DNA from: Campylobacterota bacterium
GTDB taxonomy: Bacteria > Campylobacterota > Campylobacteria > Campylobacterales > Thiovulaceae
DNA: 64,000 nt
Direction: 5' to 3'
Assembly: GCA_030152305.1 (NCBI GenBank)
Contig: JASKOM010000009.1
Span: 1 to 64,000, forward strand
The notes under the pieces are model-generated. The model was not told the DNA's origin and searched no databases. It saw only the letters and a program-made list of their open reading frames with translations. Position 1 is the first letter of the stretch. Every line of letters begins with the position of its first letter. The position numbers were made by a program, and so were the translations under genes. Below, piece after piece: positions 43,117 to 52,086 of the stretch.

Positions 43117-45681
43117 ATGACAAATCGCGATAAATTAGCTGATTTGATAAAGACTTTTTTTGAATATGAAAAGCCAGAAATTAATGAATTTCGTAAAGCT
43201 CTTCAGCAATTTACGATCGATATTCCGAAAATTGTTGAATCGATTCGTCGAAAAATTGAAATTGCTGAACTTGAAAATGTAAATTTTAAAAAAATTTATC
43301 TTGAGTTTGATGAGGTTTGTCGAAATTCGATTGATCCGAATATTTCGAAAATTGATATTTATGAAATGCTTGTTCAACATATTTTGACTGAAGATATTTT
43401 TAGAGTTATTTTTTCGGAGAGTGAATTTCATCTGCATAATAATATTGCCAGAACTTTGAATAAATTAGAAAATTCGCTGTTTGATAGAAATGAAAAAAGA
43501 GATTTGTTTAATTCGATTCGTTATTATTATGAAGCGATCAAATCGCATTCGGTGGCAATAAATGATTATCGCGAAAAGCAATCGTTTTTGAATTCGTTGT
43601 ATGAAAATTTTTATAAAGCTTATAATCCAAAACGGGCTGATAAATTAGGAATTGTATATACTCCGTTAGAAATTGTTGATTTTATGATCGATTCGACTGA
43701 TAAAATTTTGTATAAATTTTTTAAAAAAACTCTCGCTTCGGATGGTGTTAATATTCTTGATCCTGCAACTGGAACAGGAACTTTTTTGACTCAAATTATG
43801 AATCATTTTGATAAAAATAGTTTGATTAAAAAATATGGCAATGAACTTTTTGCTAATGAAATTTCGATTTTGCCTTATTATATTGCCAATTTGAATATCG
43901 AATATATTTATCAGCAAAAAACTGGCAAATATAAAGAATTTGAAAATATTTCGTTTGTTGATACATTGGATTTGAATGAGCATATTGATAAAGATCTTTT
44001 TTCTTTTTCGGATGAGAATCTCGAACGAATAAAACGGCAAGAATCTTCTGATTTTACGGTGATTATTGGAAATCCGCCATATAATGCAAATCAGCAAAAT
44101 GAAAACGATAATAATAAAAATAGAACATATGAAAAGTTAGATAATCGAATAGCGAAGACATATGTTGCGACCTCATCGGCACAAAAGACAAAAGTTTATG
44201 ATATGTATTCGAGATTTTATCGTTGGGCTTCCGATCGAATTGGCAAAAGTGGAATAGTTTCGTTTGTTACAAATTCAAGTTTTATCGATTCAAAGACTTT
44301 TGACGGTTTTCGTAAAACAGTTTTTAATGAATTTAACGAAATTTATATTCTCGATTTAGGCGGAAATATTCGCAAAGGCGAACGAGACGGTAATGTTTTT
44401 GACATTATGACAGGTGTAGCAATTTCGTTTTTTGTCAAACGAGAAACAAAAAGTCCGTGCAAAATATTTTATTTGAAGAATCCAGAAATTGGGCGAGAAA
44501 ATAAATTAAATTGGTTGCGAGAACATAAAGAAAGTTTTCATGATCTCGATTGGAATTTGATCGTTCCAGATGACCGAAATAATTGGCTAAATCAAACTGA
44601 TAACGATTGGGATTCGTTAATTCCAATTGGAAGCAAAGATACAAAACTTGGACAATTCCCAACTGCTATTTTTAAAAATTATTCTTTGGGTGTTGTTACA
44701 AGTCGAGATGAATGGGTTTATGATTTTTCAAAAGATAATTTAAAAAACAAAGTGAATTTTCATATTGATGAATATGAAAAAACAAGACAAGCTATAAAAA
44801 ACGAAAATATAGATTCATTTGTGCATACTGAAAATATCATAAAATGGACAAGACATTTAAAAAATCAACTTGCCAAAAAGAAAGAAATTCAATTTCAAAA
44901 TGAGCATTTATATAAATCACTATATAGACCTTTTGTAAAAAAAATTATGTATTTTGATTATTTTCTTAACGAAATGCAATGTCAACAACCTAAATTTTTC
45001 CCAAAAGCTGATAGCGAGAATTTTATGATGGCAGTTAAACAAGGTCAAGAATATCCATTTTTTACTTTGGGATCTAAAATAATTATGGATTTTTCTTTTC
45101 AAGGTTCTGTTCAAACTTTCCCATTTTATACTTACGATGAGGTCGGCAAAACGGAAAATATCACAGATTGGGCTTTGGAAAAATTCAGAAATTTTTATAA
45201 AAATAATTTGATCGAGAAAATCGATATTTTTAATTATGTTTATGCTGTTTTGCATTTTCCAGAATATCGCAAAAAATATGAGATAAATCTCAAACAAGAT
45301 TTACCACGAATTCCATTTTATGAAAACTTTTGGCATTTCGCCGAAATTGGAAAATCGCTTTTAGATTTGCATATAAATTTCGAAAAAGCTGAAAAATATG
45401 AGATCAATTTTCCTGAAAATCTTGATCATAATTTATTCAAGTCTAAGAAATTTATTGAATATTTTCCTGAAACTGCATTTGAATATAAATTGGGAAATCG
45501 TTCGGCGATCGAATGGGTAATCGATGGTTACAAAGAGAAAAAAATCGGAGATCCGACAGTTGCGAAACTATTCGATAATTATAAATTTATCGATTATCGA
45601 GATGAAATCTTAGATTTATTAAAACGAGTAACAACAGTCAGCTTAAAAACCGTGGAATTAATTAAGAAATTGGAGGGTTAG
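43117..45681 (+). CDS. Type IIG-like adenine methyltransferase and specificity region
   Basis: 854 residues from the in-frame ATG at 43117; with the upstream part the full enzyme would be about 970. Gamma-type N6-adenine methylase motifs are GIVYTPLEIVDFMID, DPATGTGTFLTQI (motif I, about 215) and VIIGNPPYNANQ (motif IV NPPY, about 318). The C-terminal part (YRPFVKKIMYFDYFLNEMQC, ALHFPEYRKKYEINLKQDLP, RIPFYENFWHFAEIGKSLLD) is the target-recognition region of type IIG or type ISP enzymes. No helicase domain is present, so type IIG fits better. As it stands it could act as an orphan methylase if translated from 43117. Three GATGAGGT octamers (43309, 44170 minus, 45136). Confidence 0.85.
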   Translation: MTNRDKLADLIKTFFEYEKPEINEFRKALQQFTIDIPKIVESIRRKIEIAELENVNFKKIYLEFDEVCRNSIDPNISKIDIYEMLVQHILTEDIFRVIFSESEFHLHNNIARTLNKLENSLFDRNEKRDLFNSIRYYYEAIKSHSVAINDYREKQSFLNSLYENFYKAYNPKRADKLGIVYTPLEIVDFMIDSTDKILYKFFKKTLASDGVNILDPATGTGTFLTQIMNHFDKNSLIKKYGNELFANEISILPYYIANLNIEYIYQQKTGKYKEFENISFVDTLDLNEHIDKDLFSFSDENLERIKRQESSDFTVIIGNPPYNANQQNENDNNKNRTYEKLDNRIAKTYVATSSAQKTKVYDMYSRFYRWASDRIGKSGIVSFVTNSSFIDSKTFDGFRKTVFNEFNEIYILDLGGNIRKGERDGNVFDIMTGVAISFFVKRETKSPCKIFYLKNPEIGRENKLNWLREHKESFHDLDWNLIVPDDRNNWLNQTDNDWDSLIPIGSKDTKLGQFPTAIFKNYSLGVVTSRDEWVYDFSKDNLKNKVNFHIDEYEKTRQAIKNENIDSFVHTENIIKWTRHLKNQLAKKKEIQFQNEHLYKSLYRPFVKKIMYFDYFLNEMQCQQPKFFPKADSENFMMAVKQGQEYPFFTLGSKIIMDFSFQGSVQTFPFYTYDEVGKTENITDWALEKFRNFYKNNLIEKIDIFNYVYAVLHFPEYRKKYEINLKQDLPRIPFYENFWHFAEIGKSLLDLHINFEKAEKYEINFPENLDHNLFKSKKFIEYFPETAFEYKLGNRSAIEWVIDGYKEKKIGDPTVAKLFDNYKFIDYRDEILDLLKRVTTVSLKTVELIKKLEG

Positions 45682-45752
45682 GGTTTAGTAAGTTTAGTCA
45701 AATTAAGTGGAAGATGAAATCGATAATTTAATACATTTTGGTAAACTACATA

Positions 45753-45775
45753 CCGTGTTAAGTTTCTTGACACGG
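45753..45775. terminator. Hairpin between methylase and next gene
   Basis: CCGTGT-taagtttcttg-ACACGG, a 6-bp stem without a clear T-tract. A weak terminator or leader hairpin for the gene at 45811. Confidence 0.35.
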
Positions 45776-45810
45776 AAGACAATATAATTTTTAAGCTTTA
45801 AGGATTAAAA

Positions 45811-47319
45811 ATGATAACAACAGAAATGATAAACAATCTATATAAAATAAATATAGAAAATGAACACATACTAACTTCAAATAAAATTGAAAATTTATTA
45901 GCAACTGCTCCTGAAACTAGCTTTAAATACTTGTATATTTACAATACATTTATTGATAAACTCATCGATATTAATGATGACACTGTCAAAGTTAGTTTAA
46001 TACAGCATAAATTACAGCAAATAAATGATGTGTTAGACATTACGGGTTCATTTTTAGAATTAAATATAAATTCTTCTTTAGATTTAAAACTAGCTGAGCT
46101 AGTAATCCTATCTACACTGAAATATATGTATATATCATCATTATTAGTCGATAAACTTCAATTTGGTGCTTCTGAAAAATTTTATGATCTTAGTAAAAAT
46201 CTGGAGAGTAAATATCAGTTTATTGAAAATATAAATTTAATAGGTATAAAAAACCAAAAATTAGGATTTATTCAGCTTCATTCAAATCAAATTAATATTG
46301 CTAATTTAACAGGTAATATTGTATATATACATATTATAAATAGCAAATATAAAGGTTTTGATATTAATTCAAATGCTTTAAAAACTTCTCAACTTTATAT
46401 TAGAAATAGTATTATTAATGAATTGAATTTAGATATCTCTGATTTTTATAATATTCATATAAATAATATAAAAGGAGAATTACCTTTAGATTCTATTAAA
46501 TTAATGAATTTTAACTATATAAATATTGAAAAAAAGTTTAATTTATATGACATTGTTGTTAAACAGCTATCAATTACAAACTCAACATTTTCAAAAGACT
46601 CTAAAGTTTATATTAGAAACATAACAGTTGAAAATTTTACATTTTCAAATATAACTCAAAGCTGGAGCGAAGCCGTTTTTGAAAATATAATTGTTACAGG
46701 CGAACTAACTTTAGAAGCTGTTGATTTACAAAAAACTAAGTTCGTTAATTGCGATTTTTCAAAAGCTAAAATAAAAATTGCAAATAATGTCTCAATTACA
46801 AAAGATACTTTGTTTAATTCGGTTAAATGGGGCAACTTAACAAGAATAGACACATCAAGAGATCTCTTTCGACAACTCAAATTTTCAAATGATTCTCAAG
46901 CTAACTATATTGAAGCTAATCATTTTTATTCAGAAGAGATGAGAAGATATAAAAACGAATTAAAAAATCATCCTGAAAATTTCTCTTTTGAAGATAAACT
47001 TGTCTTTTGGTTTGGCGAAAAAATATCTAATTTTTCTCAATCGTGGCTATTGCCTATTTATTGGTTTTTAGGCTTATTAACAATTCATTATTTGATATTT
47101 TTAGGCTATGAAAATAACTTGTTATATAAAATATATGAACCTTTAAATCCTTTTTTTGCTTTTATATCTCAACATTTAAACGGCTTTGCAAAAAATATTT
47201 TGCCAATTAAACGATTTTTAACTTCAGGCATTGAATTTATTAGTTTTATTTTTTATATTGCTTATACATTTCTAATTTATCATTTGACAATTGCTCTTCA
47301 ACGAAACACAAAACGATAA
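45811..47319 (+). CDS. Pentapeptide-like beta-helix protein with C-terminal membrane helices
   Basis: 502 residues after an AAGGA site. Residues about 140-350 form irregular beta-helix-like repeats (VVKQLSITNSTFSKDSKVYI, KTKFVNCDFSKAKIKIANNV). The conserved junction DLFRQLKFSNDSQANYIEAN then HFYSEEMRRYKNELKNH and FGEKISNFSQSWLLPIYWF leads into two or three membrane helices (about 405-430 and 465-495). This C-terminal architecture is known from pentapeptide-repeat membrane proteins of Campylobacterota; their function is unknown. No GATGAGGT octamer, and it is bordered by repeats, consistent with later acquisition. Confidence 0.65.
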   Translation: MITTEMINNLYKINIENEHILTSNKIENLLATAPETSFKYLYIYNTFIDKLIDINDDTVKVSLIQHKLQQINDVLDITGSFLELNINSSLDLKLAELVILSTLKYMYISSLLVDKLQFGASEKFYDLSKNLESKYQFIENINLIGIKNQKLGFIQLHSNQINIANLTGNIVYIHIINSKYKGFDINSNALKTSQLYIRNSIINELNLDISDFYNIHINNIKGELPLDSIKLMNFNYINIEKKFNLYDIVVKQLSITNSTFSKDSKVYIRNITVENFTFSNITQSWSEAVFENIIVTGELTLEAVDLQKTKFVNCDFSKAKIKIANNVSITKDTLFNSVKWGNLTRIDTSRDLFRQLKFSNDSQANYIEANHFYSEEMRRYKNELKNHPENFSFEDKLVFWFGEKISNFSQSWLLPIYWFLGLLTIHYLIFLGYENNLLYKIYEPLNPFFAFISQHLNGFAKNILPIKRFLTSGIEFISFIFYIAYTFLIYHLTIALQRNTKR

Positions 47320-47329
47320 ATTTATAAAA

Positions 47330-47357
47330 TTAGATCCCGAAACGAGTTCGGGATGAC
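47330..47357. repeat. Dispersed palindromic repeat, family B (short)
   Basis: AGATCCCGAA followed by ACGAGTTCGGGATGAC, the core of family B, just beyond the stop of the pentapeptide-like gene. Confidence 0.75.
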
Positions 47358-47365
47358 AAATAAGC

Positions 47366-47424
47366 CAAAAATATTAAAATTACGAAAAATATATAAATAT
47401 TGGAGAAAATCAAAATGGGTAGAA
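47366..47424 (+). repeat. Promoter/start direct repeat, copy 1
   Basis: AAAAATATTAAAATTACG (47367-47384), an AT stretch, TGGAGAAAATCAAA and the start ATGGGTAG. The same block occurs at 47756-47811, including the first codons of the gene. A third, degenerate copy lies at 49066-49119 without a gene. Confidence 0.8.
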
Positions 47425-47729
47425 AACCAAAAAATCAAGATCAACAAATTAAAGAAATCACTTTAAAAGAGTTTGCAAGTCTTTCTAATGATGACGAACA
47501 AACTCTAAAACGATTAAATGAGATATTGGATTATGTTCGAGATCATGAACTTGTTGCAATCTGGAAAAAAAGCAACTCTGAAGAAATACATATGTTCTAT
47601 TCAACAAGCATATACTCAATCCTGTCCTTACCGTTTGTTCCGCTTGAAGCTGTTATCAAACGAGTAAAAGATGTAAAAACTAACAAAAAAGAAATTTATA
47701 TTAAAAGTTATGACAGCTATTTTCGTTAG
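47415..47729 (+). CDS. Small protein with AT-hook-like N-terminus, function unknown
   Basis: 104 residues from the ATG at 47415, preceded by GGAG at 9-bp spacing; an upstream TTG (47400) overlaps the ribosome site and is rejected. It starts MGRKPKNQDQQ, the same tag as the next gene, then ITLKEFASLSNDDEQTLKRL with a helical pattern. The rest (YSILSLPFVPLEAVIKRVKD) is not recognised. Stop is TAG. Probably a regulator in a small accessory cassette with the XRE gene. Confidence 0.6.
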   Translation: MGRKPKNQDQQIKEITLKEFASLSNDDEQTLKRLNEILDYVRDHELVAIWKKSNSEEIHMFYSTSIYSILSLPFVPLEAVIKRVKDVKTNKKEIYIKSYDSYFR

Positions 47730-47755
47730 TTCATTGACAAAGTTTTAATTTTTTC

Positions 47756-47811
47756 CAAAAATATTAAAATTACGAAAAATATAAATTTGGAGAAAATCAA
47801 AATGGGTCGAA
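47756..47811 (+). repeat. Promoter/start direct repeat, copy 2
   Basis: Repeats 47366-47424 with few changes: AAAAATATTAAAATTACG (47757-47774), TGGAGAAAATCAAA and ATGGGTCG. It gives both genes the same promoter, ribosome site and N-terminal tag. Confidence 0.8.
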
Positions 47812-48137
47812 AACCAAAAAATCAAATTACTCAAAATCAAAATACAGAAAATGCAAATCAACCAATTATCGAAGAAGAAAATCTTGTAAAAAAAACTTGC
47901 CGAGAATTGGGCATTACTCAAAAAGAATTGGCGGAACGAATCGGGGTGAGTCGTCAAACTGTTTCAGATTGGGCAACAGGTCGAGTAATTATTAGTAAAT
48001 CTTCTGAATATTTATTGTCTTTATTGTTAATTGAACAAGAATATATAGAATTTAAAAGGGCAGTTAAAGATTTAATTCCGCAAACAACAATTCCAAATCA
48101 AAATCTTAACGAAATGGTAATAAAGCTTTATCGTTAA
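47802..48137 (+). CDS. XRE-family HTH regulator with MGRKPKNQ tag
   Basis: 111 residues from the ATG at 47802 (GGAG 9 bp upstream). N-terminal MGRKPKNQITQNQN tag and acidic linker, then a canonical HTH_3 domain: TCRELGITQKELAERIGVSR and QTVSDWATGRVIISKSSEYL. It likely binds its own promoter, which is duplicated in front of the neighbouring gene. Followed 110 bp later by a KilA-N antirepressor-like gene. Confidence 0.85.
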   Translation: MGRKPKNQITQNQNTENANQPIIEEENLVKKTCRELGITQKELAERIGVSRQTVSDWATGRVIISKSSEYLLSLLLIEQEYIEFKRAVKDLIPQTTIPNQNLNEMVIKLYR

Positions 48138-48248
48138 GATTCTCGTCTTAACGATAATACAAAATATAGATAACTTGATTTTTAATTCGTTTTAGCTTAC
48201 AATTTTGTTGATTTTAAATCAGCTAAATTAAATTATGAAAGCTTAACG

Positions 48249-49013
48249 ATGAATATTATTACGAAAACTTTTGAAAATATTGATGTCTATTTTGCACAAA
48301 CTAATGAAGATTACTTAATGTTAAATGCAACGATCATCGCAAAAAGATTTAACAAACAGCCTCGCGATTGGTTAAAAACTCAAGAAACAAAAAATTATTT
48401 GGATGCTTTTGCTCGTAAAAATATATGTCCTCAAAATTGCGAATTAGTTACAATTCAGCAAGGTGGTAATCCAAAAGAACAAGGAACTTGGATTCATCAA
48501 AAATTAATCGTTGCTTTTGCAAGATGGCTTTCGTCTGACTTTGCAGTTTGGTGCGATATGACAATTGAAGAAATATTAAAACCGCAAACTCAAACTTCAC
48601 AACCAATTCAACAACCACAAACTCAAACTTCACAAAAACCTGATTTTCATGCACTCACAAATGAACTTAACGATTACGAAATTTATTCGAACAAACTTTT
48701 GGGTTTTATTGAGAATTTAGAAACACGAAAACCAACAACTCTATTTCGTTTTGACAAAATCATGCTCCAACAATTTGGAACTTCGCCACTCGAAACTTTT
48801 AAGATAAACCTCGAGTCGCAATACTTTTTGCCGACGGAATTAGGCAAAATGATAAATAAAAGTCCAGTTGAAATAAATTTGATTCTCGAACATAAAGGTT
48901 TTCAAATTCGTGAAAATGGAGTTTGGAAAATGACCTCATCGGGGAATGAATTTGGGATTTTGATAATTGGAAAATATAATCAAATCAAGTGGAAGTTAAA
49001 AACGATAATTTAA
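48249..49013 (+). CDS. KilA-N protein with the shared antirepressor C-terminal domain
   Basis: 254 residues. KilA-N domain (about 1-115): MLNATIIAKRFNKQPRDWLK and EQGTWIHQKLIVAFARWLSS then DFAVWCDMTIEEI. A Gln/Thr-rich linker (TQTSQPIQQPQTQTSQ) precedes FHALTNELNDYEIYSNKLLG, FDKIMLQQFGTSPLETF, SQYFLPTELGKMINKSPVEI and RENGVWKMTSSGNEFG, nearly identical to the Rha-like gene at 20669 and close to the Bro-N gene at 21831. The C-terminal part resembles the KilAC type. The same family A repeat follows its stop as follows the Rha-like gene. GATGAGGT (minus) at 48933. Confidence 0.87.
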   Translation: MNIITKTFENIDVYFAQTNEDYLMLNATIIAKRFNKQPRDWLKTQETKNYLDAFARKNICPQNCELVTIQQGGNPKEQGTWIHQKLIVAFARWLSSDFAVWCDMTIEEILKPQTQTSQPIQQPQTQTSQKPDFHALTNELNDYEIYSNKLLGFIENLETRKPTTLFRFDKIMLQQFGTSPLETFKINLESQYFLPTELGKMINKSPVEINLILEHKGFQIRENGVWKMTSSGNEFGILIIGKYNQIKWKLKTII

Positions 49014-49022
49014 TTTGTAATT

Positions 49023-49049
49023 CGTAGGGAACAGCCTGTGGCTGTTCCG
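49023..49049 (+). repeat. REP-like palindromic repeat, family A
   Basis: CGTAGGGAACAGCC then TGTGGCTGTTCCG, 10 bp beyond the KilA-N stop. The remaining 330 bp before trpB hold the degenerate promoter repeat (49066-49119), AT-rich sequence, and an AGGAG ribosome site before the trpB ATG. Confidence 0.85.
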
Positions 49050-49065
49050 TGAAAAATGAAAAGCT

Positions 49066-49119
49066 AAAAATATTAAAATTACGAAAAAAAATATATAAAT
49101 TTTAAAGAAAAATCAAAAG
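49066..49119 (+). repeat. Promoter direct repeat, degenerate copy 3
   Basis: AAAAATATTAAAATTACG followed by an A-rich stretch and AAAGAAAAATCAAAAGC: the block at 47366 and 47756, but the GGAG and start codon have decayed and no ORF follows. Confidence 0.65.
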
Positions 49120-49379
49120 CAAATATATATTTTAATTTAAATTAATTATTTCACTTCAACACAATTGTAAATAACTGTGCAATTCCAAATATTATTTGTT
49201 TTATTACAAAATTTATCAAGTCAAAAAACGAGCTATCAAATTGTAAAAAAAAACGGTTTTGTCAAATCTGGTTTTAAACTATAAAATATCTAATAAAGTT
49301 ATTTTAATGTTTTAGTTATCGAGCAAAAAATAAATTTTCACGATTTGATAAGATTAGATGAAAAATTAGGAGACTAAAA

Positions 49380-50612
49380 ATGAATAACGAAAATTATAAT
49401 TTTTATATTCCGAAAGCTTCAAAATTTGATCCTGATGATAACGGACATTTTGGAATTTTTGGCGGTCGTTATGTTCCTGAAACACTTATGCCTGTTCTTT
49501 TAGAATTAGAACAAGAATATAAAAAAATTAGATTTGATCCTGAATTTTGGCAAGAAGTTCATAAATATTTTACAAATTATGTCGGACGACCTTCTCCGTT
49601 GTATTTTGCTGAAAATTTATCTCGCGAATTGAATGCAAAAATATATTTAAAACGAGAAGATTTGAATCATACGGGAGCTCATAAAATTAATAATACGATT
49701 GTTCAAGGTTTGATGGCAAAACGACTTGGCAAAAAAAGAGTCATCGCCGAAACTGGAGCTGGTCAGCACGGTGTTGCAACAGCAACCGTTTCAGCTTTGT
49801 TGGGGCTTGAATGTGAAATTTTCATGGGTGAAAAAGATGTCGAACGACAATCGTTAAATGTTTTTCGAATGAAATTATTAGGTGCAAAAGTTCATTCTGT
49901 GAAAAGCGGAAGTCGAACATTAAAAGATGCAATGAACGATGCGATTCGTCATTGGGTTACACATGCAAGAGATACTTTTTATATTATCGGAACTGTTGCT
50001 GGACCTCATCCGTATCCGTTGATGGTTCGCGATTTTCAGGCAATTATCGGAACTGAAGCAAGAAAACAGATTGTCGAATTTGAAAATAAATTACCTGATT
50101 TCGTAATTGGAGCAATTGGTGGCGGAAGTAATGCAATGGGAATTTTTCAGGCATTTTTAGATGATAAAAATTTAACAAATGTCCAATGTATCGGAGTTGA
50201 AGCTGGAGGTCATGGATTAAATACAGATTTTCATGGTGCTTCTCTTTCAAAAGGTCGCCCTGGTGTTCTTCACGGTCAAATGAGTTATTTATTACAAACT
50301 GAAGACGGTCAAATTTCAGAAGCTCATTCGATTTCGGCTGGACTTGATTATCCCGGAATTGGACCAGAACATTCATTTCATAAAGATAACGGAACGATTA
50401 AATATAGCTCGATAACTGATCAAGAGGCATTAGATGCTTTTGTTTGGCTTTCTCGAAGTGAAGGAATTATTCCTGCTCTTGAAAGTTCTCATGCAATTGC
50501 TTATTTGAGAAAAATGGGCGATGAGGTTCGAGATAAGATTATTATCGTAAGTCTTTCAGGGCGAGGTGATAAAGATATGATTCAGGTAAAAAAACTGCTT
50601 TCTTTCGATTAA
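49380..50612 (+). CDS. trpB: Tryptophan synthase beta chain
   Basis: 410 residues, PLP enzyme joining indole and serine. Motifs: [20 protein letters not shown], the PLP lysine in [17 protein letters not shown] (Lys about 99), [15 protein letters not shown], the glycine-rich [13 protein letters not shown] and SGRGDKDM at the C-terminus. TrpB1 type and length. A strong AGGAG site precedes the ATG. trpA is not adjacent, so the gene stands apart from a trp operon. Two GATGAGGT octamers (50003 minus, 50520). Confidence 0.97.
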   Translation: MNNENYNFYIPKASKFDPDDNGHFGIFGGRYVPETLMPVLLELEQEYKKIRFDPEFWQEVHKYFTNYVGRPSPLYFAENLSRELNAKIYLKREDLNHTGAHKINNTIVQGLMAKRLGKKRVIAETGAGQHGVATATVSALLGLECEIFMGEKDVERQSLNVFRMKLLGAKVHSVKSGSRTLKDAMNDAIRHWVTHARDTFYIIGTVAGPHPYPLMVRDFQAIIGTEARKQIVEFENKLPDFVIGAIGGGSNAMGIFQAFLDDKNLTNVQCIGVEAGGHGLNTDFHGASLSKGRPGVLHGQMSYLLQTEDGQISEAHSISAGLDYPGIGPEHSFHKDNGTIKYSSITDQEALDAFVWLSRSEGIIPALESSHAIAYLRKMGDEVRDKIIIVSLSGRGDKDMIQVKKLLSFD

Positions 50613-50761
50613 AATCGAGTTAAATATATTAATTTAAGAAAAAAATAAGCATATAATTAATAATAAAATCTCGATTTTATATAGTTTTTTGGAAACAATT
50701 CAGTATCAATTAACTTTTAAATCGATAAAATTCTAAGATAATTAATAATAAGAGGTTTAAT

Positions 50762-51952
50762 ATGAAAAATTTAAGTTTAGCTGTTGCAACTTTGTTATCG
50801 ATCTCTTCGATTTCAACACTTTCAGCAGAACAAACTCTTCCAAACGGTTGGACTTTAGAAGGCAACTGGCGAACAGCATATATTAGCGATGACGGTGATA
50901 GTTATGAAAAAGAAGTTCATGATTTTGCAACTGGTGGCTGGATAACTTTAATGACTCCAGAAGTTAAAACTTTCAAAGCAGGAATTACTCTTTTGACAGC
51001 TCAACCTTTATTAGGTCAAAATAAAAACGGTTGGCTAACAGACAACAAAGAAGGTCAAGAATTTACAAGTTTTTCATATATTAGCGAGGCATATTTAACT
51101 GGCACAGTATTTGGAAATACATCTGTTATTCTTGGACGAAAAGTTATCGATACTCCGTTTGCAAATCCTGATGATATCGGAATGGCTCCAAACTCATTTG
51201 AAGTTTATCTTGTTCAAAATAAAGATATCGAAAATGTAACTTTAACTGCTGGACGAGTTACAAAAATGGCTGGACACGATGCACCGTCAAGAGGTGAATT
51301 TCAAGATTTAACAAAAGGCGATGGTGTTTCTGTTGTTGCTCTTAATTATTCAAACGAAAAACAGGGACTTGATGCTCAAGCTTGGTATTATAATTTAAAT
51401 AATTTTGTTGATCCTGTTGATTTAGGTATCGTTTATGGTGATTTTTCTTATGGAAAAGAACTTTCAGATAAAATGAAATTAACAGTTGGCGGACAATTTG
51501 CTCAATATAAACAAAAAGATGGTGCATCTGATGATGGTTCTGTTGTTGGTGCAAAAGCTGAATTAGAAATTGCTGATGGAACTTTAGGAGTTGCATACAA
51601 CGGTGCTGACGGTGATATTGCTCCAGATAACGGTTTTGGTGGTGGTCCATTTTATACATCTTCAGATATCACAACAATTGCATCAACAGGTCAAAAATCA
51701 TCTGCTCTTCAATTTTCAGCTGGATATAAATTAAATGAACAGACATCTCTTTCAACAAGATTCACAACTTTCACACCTGATAAAGGCGATGATTTAACAG
51801 AATTAGATGTTCTTTTAAGTTATGCTCATAACGATAATTTATCGCTTGATGTTTATTTTGAAAGCTATAAAGTTTATCAAGACGAAACTGATTTTACAAT
51901 TGGAACTTTTGACAACACAGAATATAGCTTATTCGTAAATTACAAATTCTAA
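50762..51952 (+). CDS. Opr-family outer-membrane porin
   Basis: 396 residues with a signal peptide (LAVATLLSISSISTLSAEQT) and alternating beta-strand sequence ending in the C-terminal Phe (YSLFVNYKF) typical of outer-membrane barrels. TLEGNWRTAYISDDGDSYEK near the start matches Campylobacterota Opr/OprD-like porins. Monocistronic, with a bulged hairpin terminator downstream. Codon choice is more regular than in neighbours, consistent with high expression. Confidence 0.82.
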   Translation: MKNLSLAVATLLSISSISTLSAEQTLPNGWTLEGNWRTAYISDDGDSYEKEVHDFATGGWITLMTPEVKTFKAGITLLTAQPLLGQNKNGWLTDNKEGQEFTSFSYISEAYLTGTVFGNTSVILGRKVIDTPFANPDDIGMAPNSFEVYLVQNKDIENVTLTAGRVTKMAGHDAPSRGEFQDLTKGDGVSVVALNYSNEKQGLDAQAWYYNLNNFVDPVDLGIVYGDFSYGKELSDKMKLTVGGQFAQYKQKDGASDDGSVVGAKAELEIADGTLGVAYNGADGDIAPDNGFGGGPFYTSSDITTIASTGQKSSALQFSAGYKLNEQTSLSTRFTTFTPDKGDDLTELDVLLSYAHNDNLSLDVYFESYKVYQDETDFTIGTFDNTEYSLFVNYKF

Positions 51953-51964
51953 TTTTATTTTTTA

Positions 51965-51993
51965 ATAGGAATAGCTACTTAGCTATTTCCTAT
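51965..51993 (+). terminator. Bulged hairpin after the porin
   Basis: ATAGGAATAGCT-actt-AGCTATTTCCTAT, a 12-bp stem with one bulged T, 12 bp after the porin stop and followed by AT-rich DNA. Confidence 0.55.
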
Positions 51994-52086
51994 ATTAATT
52001 AATCGCAACGAAAATAAGCTATAAATATAAATCTTGAATATGTTCGCATGATATAATCTTTTTAAATTTATAATAAAGGTGCATTT

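Noticed and set aside
47400-47414. TTG starts giving MEKIK before MGRKPKNQ (also at 47787)
   Set aside because: The TTG overlaps the GGAG ribosome site itself; the ATG 9 bp later is the natural start.
49060-49379. Hidden small gene before trpB
   Set aside because: No ORF with a ribosome site and coding-like composition; only repeats and AT-rich DNA.
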